Assembly (NCBI GenBank): GCA_021775515.1 | Contig: JAJFHR010000177.1 | Coordinates: 1-7,375, forward strand | From: Hyphomicrobiales bacterium | Lineage (GTDB): Bacteria; Pseudomonadota; Alphaproteobacteria; Rhizobiales; JAJFHR01 | Direction of reading: 5' to 3' | Length of the DNA stretch: 7,375 bases | Shown here: one piece after another, positions 1-7,375 of the stretch | How positions within the stretch are numbered: the stretch's first letter is position 1 | Layout of the letters: every line of letters starts with the position of its first letter | Made by a program: the position numbers and the translations under genes | The notes under the pieces: generated by a model | The model's input: only the letters and a program-made list of their open reading frames with translations | What the model was told of the DNA's origin: nothing | The model's database searches: none

Positions 1-1472
1 TTGCGGAATTTCATGCGCATATATCCACCTTCGAGGGGATGAATTTTTTCAACCTTGAAAAGCAGATAAAACCACAATAGCAGGAACAAAATGTTCCCGG
101 CATTGATACCGGTAGCGGCTGCCCGGCGCATGATGCGTTCCATGTGTTCGGGCGTATAATATGCATCCCAAATGTCTAGATAGGTCCGGTCGAATTCTTC
201 ATCCGACATAGTGGCATGATGTGTGACGCGATGGTTAAGGTCATATTTGTTCATGTCCGGGTCCATCCACACGCCCTTTTCGTAGGCAATCTTGTGGTCT
301 TCGGATCCCGGCAGAGGTGTCAGAATATTAAACTCGAGCAAATCCAACGGCAATTCACGCTGCAAAATTTCAATATCGCGTAACATCGATTCACGCGTGT
401 CGTTAGGGAAACCAAGAATATACCCGGCATAGGTGGTTACCCCATAAGACTTCCATTCCTGCAGCATTTCGCGATATTCGGTTATGCGATTTTGTTTTTT
501 CTTGGCCGCTGCAAGGTTATCAGGATTGATGTTTTCCAGGCCGATGAAAACACGGGTTATGCCAGCCTTGGCTGCTTTTTCGATAAATCTCGGTATGCGA
601 TGGCATAGCGTATCCACTTCGATCAGAAATTTGGCCTTGATGCCGTCTTGTTCGCGAAGTTGGATCAGGCGATCGAAGATGGCTTCCCAGTTTTTGTTGC
701 GGGCGAAGTTATCATCCGACATGAAAAACCGGTTGATGCCCTGAGCAAGATTATCACGGATGATTTTCTCTATGTCATCAGGTGAACGGTAACGGGATTT
801 TCGCCCCTGTACATTAATGATGGTGCAAAACGAACACTGAAAAGGACACCCCCGGCCACAGTCCAGCCCGGTAACACCACCGGCGGTGCGGCGAATATGT
901 TTTGCCGGTAAAATAGGGATGCATTCGCCTTCCAGGTTGGGCAAGTCATGCATGAAGTTATAGATTGGTTGGAGGTTGTCGGCATAGGCATCCTTCAATA
1001 CCTCGGCCAACCGCCCGTCTTCTGCCTCACCGGCAAAAAACGAAATTCCCATTTTTTGCGCTTCAACAAGGTCAGGAGGCATTTCCTTTAACATTGAAAT
1101 GCAGCCGGATATGTGAAACCCGCCAAAACATACCGGAATTCCAGCCTGGCGGAAGGGGCGTGCCAAATCCAATGCCCGGGGAAACTGATTTGACTGAACG
1201 CCAACGAGACCGATCAGGGCCTTGCCGCCGTCTTGGCGAATTTTTTTGATAATCTTGTCGGGGCGAACCCGGCGGTTGGTTTCATCATAAGTGTCGAGAC
1301 GCAACTCGACATCATCACCCAACACTTTATTCTCACCGCATTCAACCGCCAACCCATTGAGGCAGCCTAGAGTATTTGACGGTATTGCTGATCGCAGCCA
1401 TTGTATAGGATAACCGTCATCATCATAATGTGTCGGCTTGATCATGATGAAGTGAAAAACCGATTTCGACAT
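1..1472 (-). CDS. B12-binding-type radical SAM protein (C-terminus cut by window edge)
   Basis: The frame is open without a stop from an ATG at 1472 to the window edge, giving 490 visible residues. The start follows a good ribosome site (GGAGAGG, 1479-1485). A CxxxCxxC motif at Cys209, Cys213 and Cys216 (GCPFQCSFC) is the radical SAM 4Fe-4S site, with an extra Cys205 just before it. Downstream, FFMSDDN (about 249-255), FIGLEN (309-314) and YILGFPND (351-358) match strand motifs of the radical SAM barrel. Residues of about 60-160, with LVGVQSN and PVCFGGFH, resemble the Rossmann-like B12-binding domain that precedes the barrel in the BchE/HpnP/HpnJ-like group; no DxHxxG cobalamin-ligand motif was seen, which is common in that group. 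Family membership is secure, but substrate and product cannot be told. It is 95 bp downstream of the asparaginase gene on the same strand, so co-transcription is possible. Base composition is moderate, unlike katG. Confidence 0.9.
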   Translation of the reverse strand, partial: MSKSVFHFIMIKPTHYDDDGYPIQWLRSAIPSNTLGCLNGLAVECGENKVLGDDVELRLDTYDETNRRVRPDKIIKKIRQDGGKALIGLVGVQSNQFPRALDLARPFRQAGIPVCFGGFHISGCISMLKEMPPDLVEAQKMGISFFAGEAEDGRLAEVLKDAYADNLQPIYNFMHDLPNLEGECIPILPAKHIRRTAGGVTGLDCGRGCPFQCSFCTIINVQGRKSRYRSPDDIEKIIRDNLAQGINRFFMSDDNFARNKNWEAIFDRLIQLREQDGIKAKFLIEVDTLCHRIPRFIEKAAKAGITRVFIGLENINPDNLAAAKKKQNRITEYREMLQEWKSYGVTTYAGYILGFPNDTRESMLRDIEILQRELPLDLLEFNILTPLPGSEDHKIAYEKGVWMDPDMNKYDLNHRVTHHATMSDEEFDRTYLDIWDAYYTPEHMERIMRRAAATGINAGNILFLLLWFYLLFKVEKIHPLEGGYMRMKFR

Positions 1473-1483
1473 ATTTTACCTCT

Positions 1484-1522
1484 CCACATGACTGCTGTTG
1501 CCCGGTCCGGAAAATCATGTGG
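1484..1522 (-). promoter_or_regulatory. Inverted repeat in the leader of the radical SAM gene
   Basis: Perfect 8-bp arms CCACATGA (1484-1491) and TCATGTGG (1515-1522) flank a 23-bp centre that contains CCGGTCCGG. On the minus strand, the arm nearer the gene ends in the two G's that begin its Shine-Dalgarno GGAGAGG. If transcribed, the hairpin could partly mask ribosome binding; as DNA it could be an operator. No poly-T tract follows, so it is not a typical terminator. The function is inferred from position only. Confidence 0.35.
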
Positions 1523-1567
1523 TGGGTTAGTCTACAAAATTTTTGCACTTGTAAGAAGAATATATTT

Positions 1568-2584
1568 TTAAATCTTCAGGTTTGCCAAGGCGGTGGCGGC
1601 TTTAACTTCGCCAGTCTTGATGTTGTTTCGATTCAATATTGAGACGGTTGTTTCCTGCGCAAAATCTAATTGATCATAATGATCGACAACCCCCAACATA
1701 TGTAAAAGTTGCGCCATGACAAGTTCCGAGCTTCGCGTTGCGCCATCATCTATTTTTAGGGCAACTCCCAGACCCAACTCAGGCAAACTTGCGCAAAACA
1801 CTCCCTCGGCGCCAGTTTTTACAAATGCCTTTTTGCCCAGTTTTTCCATGATCCTGGTGCAAAACCTGTCGGTGCCGGCAACCATGAACGGATTTAGCGC
1901 AACGGCAGATCTGATACGGTCACAAAGCTGCGCTGTTTCAGCATCAAGCCCCGCACCGGTTCCAAACCGGGCAAAACCAAAGGCCAGCCGATCCAGCGGC
2001 ATGGCCCAGGTCGGCAATGAGCATCCGTCTATGCCCATGGGGGCCTCTATCAGGTTCAGTCCACAAAAACTCTCAATCACGCGTCTCACCCGTTGTTGCA
2101 GCTCATGCTCCGGTTTTATATATCCCCGGGTTTCAAGTCCCCGTTTGACGGCTGATGCCAACATGCCGGCATGTTTGCCGGAGCAATTATTATGCAAGGC
2201 ACATGGTTTCCCCCCCGATCGGGCCAGATCATAGGCAGCTGTTTCGCGCGAGGGCCAATGAGCCCCGCACTCCAGATCGTCAACACTCAGACCGGCTTTT
2301 TTTAACATGTTTTCAGAGGTTTTGACATGATCCACCTCGCCGGAGTGAGAAGAACAGGCCAAGGCGATTTCGGCGTCATTGAGGTTAAATTCCTCAATCG
2401 CACCGGTCTCGAACGATGCAACCGCCTGCAAGGCCTTAATGGCGGAGCGAGGAAATACAGGTAAATTTATATCGCCCAGCGACAATCGAATATCACCGGT
2501 GGTATCGACAACAGTCAAGCTGCCTCTATGGCGGCTTTCAACGATGCCGCCGCGGGTAATTTCAACGAGAACAGGATTGGTCAT
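1568..2584 (-). CDS. ansA: Type II L-asparaginase, rhizobial (AnsA/ReAV) family
   Basis: 338 residues, the usual length for the Asparaginase_II family (COG4448), which hydrolyses L-asparagine to aspartate and ammonia, probably in the cytoplasm (no signal peptide is seen). Its residues line up with a one-residue offset on the R. etli ReAV active site: Ser47-x-x-Lys50 (catalytic SxxK), Cys134-Ser-Gly-Lys137-His (NNCSGKHAG) and Cys188 in GIDGCSLPTW. In ReAV the equivalents Cys135, Lys138 and Cys189 bind zinc. The C-terminal block FVKTGAEGVFCASLPELG and the later KIDDGATRSSELV are also typical. The start at 2584 (MTNPVLVEITRGG) is chosen because the 40 codons upstream in the same frame run through the tRNA-Gln gene and are not protein-like. 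The ribosome site is weak (GAG, about 8 nt upstream). The tRNA-Gln ends 44 nt upstream on the same strand, so a shared transcript is plausible. The symbol follows the rhizobial name. Confidence 0.9.
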   Translation of the reverse strand: MTNPVLVEITRGGIVESRHRGSLTVVDTTGDIRLSLGDINLPVFPRSAIKALQAVASFETGAIEEFNLNDAEIALACSSHSGEVDHVKTSENMLKKAGLSVDDLECGAHWPSRETAAYDLARSGGKPCALHNNCSGKHAGMLASAVKRGLETRGYIKPEHELQQRVRRVIESFCGLNLIEAPMGIDGCSLPTWAMPLDRLAFGFARFGTGAGLDAETAQLCDRIRSAVALNPFMVAGTDRFCTRIMEKLGKKAFVKTGAEGVFCASLPELGLGVALKIDDGATRSSELVMAQLLHMLGVVDHYDQLDFAQETTVSILNRNNIKTGEVKAATALANLKI

Positions 2585-2628
2585 AGCAGCTCGAAGTTTT
2601 GAACCTAATTGACTGGCAGCGGTGAGGA

Positions 2629-2703
2629 TGGTTGGGGCGGCAGGATTCGAACCTGCGCATCGCGGGATCAAAACCCACTGCCTTACCGCTTGGCTACGCC
2701 CCA
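2629..2703 (-). tRNA. tRNA-Gln (anticodon UUG)
   Basis: A complete cloverleaf reads on the minus strand. The acceptor is TGGGGCG paired with CGCCCCA, including the U1-A72 pair typical of tRNA-Gln. The D-stem is GCC/GGC, and the anticodon stem GTGGG/CCCGC encloses the loop TTTTGAT, with anticodon TTG at 2671-2669. The T-arm is GCAGG-TTCGAAT-CCTGC, followed by discriminator A and an encoded CCA (2631-2629). It decodes CAA and, by wobble, CAG. A promoter-like sequence lies upstream at 2748-2776, and the asparaginase gene follows 44 nt downstream. Confidence 0.96.
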
Positions 2704-2712
2704 ATAGATGAA

Positions 2713-2733
2713 AGCTTTTTAATTAGAAAAGCT
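2713..2733. repeat. Short AT-rich inverted repeat in the tRNA-Gln leader
   Basis: AGCTTTT (2713-2719) and AAAAGCT (2727-2733) form a 7-bp dyad around TAATTAG. It lies between the proposed promoter and the mature tRNA-Gln 5' end. It may fold in the precursor leader; the stem is weak and a function is not shown. Confidence 0.3.
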
Positions 2734-2747
2734 CTGCCGACGCGCGG

Positions 2748-2776
2748 ACCATACATGCATCATCTTATTCGTGCAA
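2748..2776 (-). promoter_or_regulatory. Putative sigma-70-type promoter of tRNA-Gln
   Basis: On the minus strand, TTGCAC (2776-2771), a 17-bp spacer and TATGGT (2753-2748) are followed by a GC-rich stretch (CCGCGCG). That type of discriminator is common at stringently controlled stable-RNA promoters. Transcription would start near 2741, about 38 nt before the mature tRNA. The match to consensus is moderate. Confidence 0.45.
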
Positions 2777-2871
2777 TGAGAACGCGCAACGGAATTGGGT
2801 GATATAGTACGGTGCTATCAGGGTCAAGCGGAGAGCATAAATTCGTGATGCTGGATCAACAATTAATCGGG

Positions 2872-2900
2872 TTGACGCTGTTGAGAAACCTAATTAGAAC
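2872..2900 (+). promoter_or_regulatory. Candidate promoter upstream of tRNA-Pro
   Basis: TTGACG (2872-2877), a 17-bp spacer and TAGAAC (2895-2900) form a plausible sigma-70 pair. The implied leader of nearly 90 nt is long for a tRNA, so a closer promoter may exist. The rest of 2777-2993 shows no gene, only a perfect 14-bp palindrome at 2944-2957 (ACCAAAATTTTGGT) of unknown role. Confidence 0.28.
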
Positions 2901-2993
2901 CGCAGGTATAAGTCAAATTCTGTGTAGATGAGTGTCTATTTGAACCAAAATTTTGGTGGCGGAGCTGCTAGTCAAAAGGTTAGATTGTAGTAT

Positions 2994-3070
2994 CGGAGTG
3001 TGGCGCAGCCTGGTAGCGCACCTCGTTCGGGACGAGGGGGTCGGAGGTTCAAATCCTCTCACTCCGACCA
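2994..3070 (+). tRNA. tRNA-Pro (anticodon CGG)
   Basis: A full cloverleaf of 77 nt with encoded CCA. Acceptor CGGAGTG pairs with CACTCCG, the D-stem is GCGC/GCGC, and the anticodon stem CCTCG/CGAGG surrounds TTCGGGA with anticodon CGG at 3028-3030. The T-arm is GGAGG-TTCAAAT-CCTCT, followed by discriminator A and CCA at 3068-3070. It decodes CCG. A repeat resembling an insertion-sequence end begins 10 bp after the CCA; tRNA 3' ends are common places for mobile DNA to settle. Confidence 0.97.
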
Positions 3071-3080
3071 ATATTTTCAA

Positions 3081-3131
3081 GGTCCGACCCGGAGACATGG
3101 GTAACAGATTGTACCTAAGACATAGGTGACA
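3081..3131. repeat. Left copy of a direct repeat; probable insertion-sequence end remnant
   Basis: Positions 3081-3118 match 7278-7315 in the same orientation at 33 of 38 bases; the shared cores include CGGAGACAT and ACAGATTGT. Within this copy the motif GACATRGGTRACA occurs twice (3094-3106 and 3119-3131) with a 25-bp period. Read in reverse, it begins TGTCACCTATGTC, which from memory resembles the ends of IS481-like elements. No transposase gene is present nearby, so this would be a remnant or solo end. The repeat is directly seen; the element identity is inferred. Confidence 0.55.
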
Positions 3132-3201
3132 ACCTCGTGCCGAACGGGTTGTCGATAGTTAGCCGTTTTGCGGAAGCAGCTCAACTATAACGCGCAAGTT
3201 C

Positions 3202-3366
3202 ATGTGGCTTAAAAGGGAGTTTGAGGGGAATAAGTGGGATTTTGTGGACTTAAACGAAAATCCGCCGGTTTTTGCGAGATGTTGTGGGTGTAAACGAGGT
3301 ATATCACCAAGTTATAGAAAATTGCCGCACGACGTTCATCTCACGCTTATCCTAGAGAAACTTTGA
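3202..3366 (+). CDS. Doubtful small ORF, 54 residues, with a CCxC motif
   Basis: An ATG-to-TGA frame encodes a 54-residue, mostly hydrophilic peptide starting MWLKREFEGNKWDF and containing ARCCGCKRG in the middle. No clear ribosome site precedes it. I do not recognise it. Its stop is 2 nt before the ATG of the next small ORF. It could be a fragment of a decayed gene linked to the repeat just upstream, or chance. The rest of 3132-3476 shows no other feature. Confidence 0.15.
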   Translation: MWLKREFEGNKWDFVDLNENPPVFARCCGCKRGISPSYRKLPHDVHLTLILEKL

Positions 3367-3368
3367 AA

Positions 3369-3521
3369 ATGAAAGATGTTCTTGCTTTGGCGACCCAGTG
3401 CAGCTTTCGTGGCGGCTTTTGGGGCGTACTCATGGCTCAGCGCACGGCGGAAGTGGGTCGTCCGGCGATGTTAGCGCTATGGTTTTACTTGACTACGCTC
3501 GTCACGCAACGCATCGGCTGA
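3369..3521 (+). CDS. Doubtful small ORF, 50 residues
   Basis: An ATG frame of 50 codons begins 2 nt after the previous stop and overlaps the 3' end of the convergent oxyR gene by 45 bp. The peptide has a moderately hydrophobic end (LALWFYLTTLV). There is only a poor ribosome site and no recognisable family. It is listed because of its tandem spacing, and is most likely not a gene. Confidence 0.12.
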   Translation: MKDVLALATQCSFRGGFWGVLMAQRTAEVGRPAMLALWFYLTTLVTQRIG

Positions 3522-4397
3522 GTGGCGAACAGCTTCAGAAATCTGCACGAGCTGGTTGGCTAGAGGATTTGTCTTGCGCCAGATCATACCAACTGTTCGC
3601 GTGGGTTGATGGTTTTTGAAATGCGCGATGGAAACGGATGCCGACCGTGTCTCAACCGCCACGGCCATTTCCGGGATCAATGTAACGCCGATGCCTGCGC
3701 CAACCATCTGGACAAGTGTGGATAGAGAGGTTGCATCCATCTCCTCCCGTGGCTGTGCCGATTGAAGGTCGCAGAACGACAGGGCCTGATCGCGGAAGCA
3801 ATGGCCTTCTTCCAGTAAGAGCAACTTCATCTCACGGAGCATTTCTCTGCTGGGTACGGGCTTTCCCTCATCCTCGCCCGGCCGGACCAGCACGAATTTT
3901 TCAGTAAACAGCGCAACTTCTGTAAATGACGATTCGGAAATTGGTAGCGCAACAATAGCTGTATCAAGCCGACCTTCCGCCAGCTCTTGAAGCAATTTCG
4001 ATGTCAGCGTTTCACGCACGTGAATGTCAACGCCGGCATATATGCGGGTTAGGTCACCGATTATTGTAGGCAGCAGATAAGGAGCGATCGTCGGGATCAC
4101 ACCAATGCGCAGCTGATCCATCAGCCGGCCCCGTGAAGCGCGCGCCAAGTCCCCCAGATCATCAGCTGAACGCAATATATCGCCGACGCGCGGGGCTAAT
4201 TTTTTTCCAAAGCTGGTCAGTCGGATTTGTCGTGCGCCCCTTTCAAAAAGCGCCGTTCCCAGCGATTCCTCCAGTTCCTTGATTTGCATTGACAAGGCAG
4301 GTTGAGAGATCGCGCAAACGTCTGCCGCGCGTCCAAAATGGCCCAGACGTGCCAACGCGTCGAAATAACGAAGCTGCTTGAAAGTAAAATTGATCAT
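3477..4397 (-). CDS. oxyR: OxyR, peroxide-sensing LysR-family regulator
   Basis: 306 residues, the normal OxyR length. The N-terminal winged helix-turn-helix (about 3-62, with HFGRAADVCAISQPALSMQIKE) binds DNA. Residues of about 93-295 form the two-lobed regulatory domain. Cys200 and Cys209, in GHCFRDQALSFC, match E. coli Cys199 and Cys208, the pair that forms a disulfide on exposure to hydrogen peroxide. This motif separates OxyR from other LysR proteins and is the main reason for the name. It should activate genes such as katG, which lies 345 bp away and is divergently transcribed. Its ATG at 4397 overlaps the stop of the preceding 98-residue ORF as ATGA, and its own ribosome site is poor, so translation may be coupled. 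No clear terminator is seen after its stop. Confidence 0.93.
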   Translation of the reverse strand: MINFTFKQLRYFDALARLGHFGRAADVCAISQPALSMQIKELEESLGTALFERGARQIRLTSFGKKLAPRVGDILRSADDLGDLARASRGRLMDQLRIGVIPTIAPYLLPTIIGDLTRIYAGVDIHVRETLTSKLLQELAEGRLDTAIVALPISESSFTEVALFTEKFVLVRPGEDEGKPVPSREMLREMKLLLLEEGHCFRDQALSFCDLQSAQPREEMDATSLSTLVQMVGAGIGVTLIPEMAVAVETRSASVSIAHFKNHQPTRTVGMIWRKTNPLANQLVQISEAVRHSADALRDERSQVKP

Positions 4398-4690
4398 AAG
4401 AACATCTTATTGCAGAAATCAGAAAATGCAACTTTAACTGATAGACCGGATTTGCTAACATTGTTCAAGAAAGACGAGGAATAATCAATGTCACAACCGC
4501 TTCGCGTCACGATAGCTGATGGTGCGCCGGTCATGTCGACCGGAACGTCCAGAAAGCCCGCGCTCTTAGCCCGGGCTTGTTTCAGTATGGTCATCAGCCA
4601 CGGCAGCTTTTGGCGAAAAAGACGTTCGGCATAATTGGCATCTTGGTATTGCGCTCGCCATGAAACTGGATCGCTTTCCAAAGGATTCAC
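4394..4690 (-). CDS. Unrecognised 98-residue protein overlapping the oxyR start
   Basis: A GTG start at 4690 follows AGGAGGG by 5 nt, the strongest ribosome site in the window. The stop overlaps the oxyR ATG in an ATGA arrangement, so the two may form an operon with coupled translation. The product is soluble and mixed-charge, starting MNPLESDPVSWRAQYQ, with no signal peptide or membrane segment; I know no family for it. The first two thirds (to about Cys66) have protein-like composition. The last third is Ser/Asn/Val-rich and is encoded by AT-rich DNA that looks like a promoter region, so the gene may be a 3'-truncated fragment that reads into old regulatory DNA. Against it, a 48-codon ORF with GAGGA upstream lies on the plus strand at 4488-4634. 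A real start is likely; function is unknown. Confidence 0.45.
   Translation of the reverse strand: MNPLESDPVSWRAQYQDANYAERLFRQKLPWLMTILKQARAKSAGFLDVPVDMTGAPSAIVTRSGCDIDYSSSFLNNVSKSGLSVKVAFSDFCNKMFL
4439..4460. promoter_or_regulatory. Candidate OxyR/LysR operator half of the oxyR-katG region
   Basis: TGATAG (4439-4444) and CTAACA (4455-4460) form an imperfect dyad around a 10-bp centre in the AT-rich stretch just upstream of oxyR. LysR proteins bind such interrupted dyads, and OxyR sites contain ATAG/CTAT tetramers. The spacing does not match the E. coli ATAG-N7-CTAT pattern, so this is tentative. If used for katG, the transcript would have a leader of more than 250 nt. Confidence 0.25.
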
Positions 4691-4695
4691 GATGT

Positions 4696-4702
4696 CCCTC
4701 CT
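4696..4702 (-). promoter_or_regulatory. Shine-Dalgarno that sets the GTG start of the 98-residue ORF
   Basis: AGGAGGG on the minus strand ends 5 nt before GTG at 4690. This near-perfect match to the anti-Shine-Dalgarno, in a 52-bp gap between divergent starts, is the chief evidence that the small ORF is or was translated. katG has its own site, GGGAG at 4732-4736, 6 nt before its ATG. Confidence 0.55.
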
Positions 4703-4742
4703 TTGGCTAGCTCAACTCACTTAACCGCATCGGGAGAAAAAT

Positions 4743-6944
<2,202 letters not shown>

Positions 6945-6964
6945 TCCCGGGGAAAATAAAGACT

Positions 6965-7000
6965 CTCGGGCGCAGTTAAAGCCTAGCTGCGCCCGAGTTT
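6965..7000 (+). terminator. Intrinsic terminator of katG
   Basis: A perfect 11-bp stem, CTCGGGCGCAG (6965-6975) with CTGCGCCCGAG (6987-6997), encloses an 11-nt loop and is followed by TTTAAAT. It begins 20 bp after the katG stop. The stem is very GC-rich, the T-tract short. No further gene follows on this strand, so katG is probably monocistronic. Confidence 0.85.
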
Positions 7001-7277
7001 AAATCCTCGGCTAGACACCATCCAGGTACTTAAAAACCTAACATTTTTTTCGCCGAAATTCAAAAGTTCGAGATGACGGACACTTGGCCGGACACAGTGC
7101 TGAATGTCGGGCATTGTATTTTCTTGTTTATCTGCGGATGACCGGACATACCGATTCAATAGCCTTCACGCTCATTAGCAGGTTGCGAGGTGATTTGAAC
7201 CTAAATTGCCAACCCGCTAATTTTATTGGAACCCCGTTCTCCCAAAAAATAAAACGCCGCTATGTGGCATGAAATAC
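7001..7277. other. Non-coding stretch after katG
   Basis: I see no supported gene here. A TTG-started frame of 62 codons at 7084-7272 lacks a ribosome site and resembles no family I know. A short tandem repeat CGGACAC occurs at 7077-7083 and 7089-7095. The DNA is AT-rich and may be decayed mobile DNA leading to the right repeat copy. Confidence 0.4.
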
Positions 7278-7315
7278 GGTCCGTTCCGGAGACATAGGTT
7301 ACAGATTGTCCCTAA
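7278..7315. repeat. Right copy of the direct repeat; probable insertion-sequence end remnant
   Basis: It matches 3081-3118 at 33 of 38 bases in the same orientation. It carries one GACATRGGTWACA motif (7291-7303); the second motif seen in the left copy is absent, and similarity stops after CCTAA. The remaining 60 bp to the window edge show no gene and no transposase start. The two copies are 4197 bp apart and enclose oxyR, the 98-residue ORF and katG. Confidence 0.55.
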
Positions 7316-7375
7316 AGCGTGCCTCCTTTTTTCGGATTCATTTGACACACTTTAATCCTTTGTTTTTGCGCGTGT

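Noticed and set aside
1716..2234. 172-codon plus-strand ORF opposite the asparaginase gene
   Set aside because: It is antisense to a well-supported gene with matched active-site motifs, and its own product is low-complexity and unlike any family.
2585..2704. Extension of the asparaginase frame to 378 residues
   Set aside because: The extra 40 codons translate the tRNA-Gln gene and its 44-nt spacer; family members begin at the MTNPVLVEITRGG region.
2913..3098. 61-codon minus-strand ORF across tRNA-Pro
   Set aside because: It translates the complement of the tRNA (the GFEPPTPSSRTRC-like pattern is a known tRNA artefact).
7084..7272. 62-codon plus-strand ORF after katG
   Set aside because: TTG start, no ribosome site, behind a strong terminator, and no recognisable protein features.

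Overview
The window looks like chromosomal DNA of an alphaproteobacterium, possibly of the Rhodospirillales kind. This is inferred from the OxyR and KatG types, the Rhizobium etli-type asparaginase and tRNA genes with encoded CCA ends; no marker here fixes the genus. Most of the DNA is of moderate GC, while katG is visibly richer in G+C.

Left part (1-2703, minus strand): a B12-binding-type radical SAM enzyme whose C-terminus runs off the left edge, a complete 338-residue type II asparaginase (rhizobial ReAV/AnsA-like), and a tRNA-Gln(UUG). All three lie on one strand, with the tRNA only 44 nt upstream of the asparaginase start. Middle (2704-3476): mostly non-coding DNA with a tRNA-Pro(CGG) on the plus strand, followed 10 bp later by a sequence resembling an insertion-sequence end, then two doubtful small ORFs.

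Right part (3477-7000): an oxidative-stress module. oxyR, a peroxide-sensing LysR regulator with both redox cysteines, is on the minus strand. katG, a bifunctional catalase-peroxidase with a complete active site, is on the plus strand and ends at a strong intrinsic terminator. Between them, on the minus strand, lies an unrecognised 98-residue ORF with a near-ideal Shine-Dalgarno sequence and a 4-base ATGA overlap with oxyR. It leaves only 52 bp to the divergent katG start.

The module is bracketed by two direct copies of a 38-bp sequence (3081-3118 and 7278-7315; 33 of 38 bases identical). Together with the adjacent tRNA-Pro and the composition of katG, this hints that the peroxide-defence block arrived or was rearranged as a unit. 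No clearly new multi-gene system is visible. The most unusual items are the oxyR-linked small ORF and the repeat-bracketed layout.
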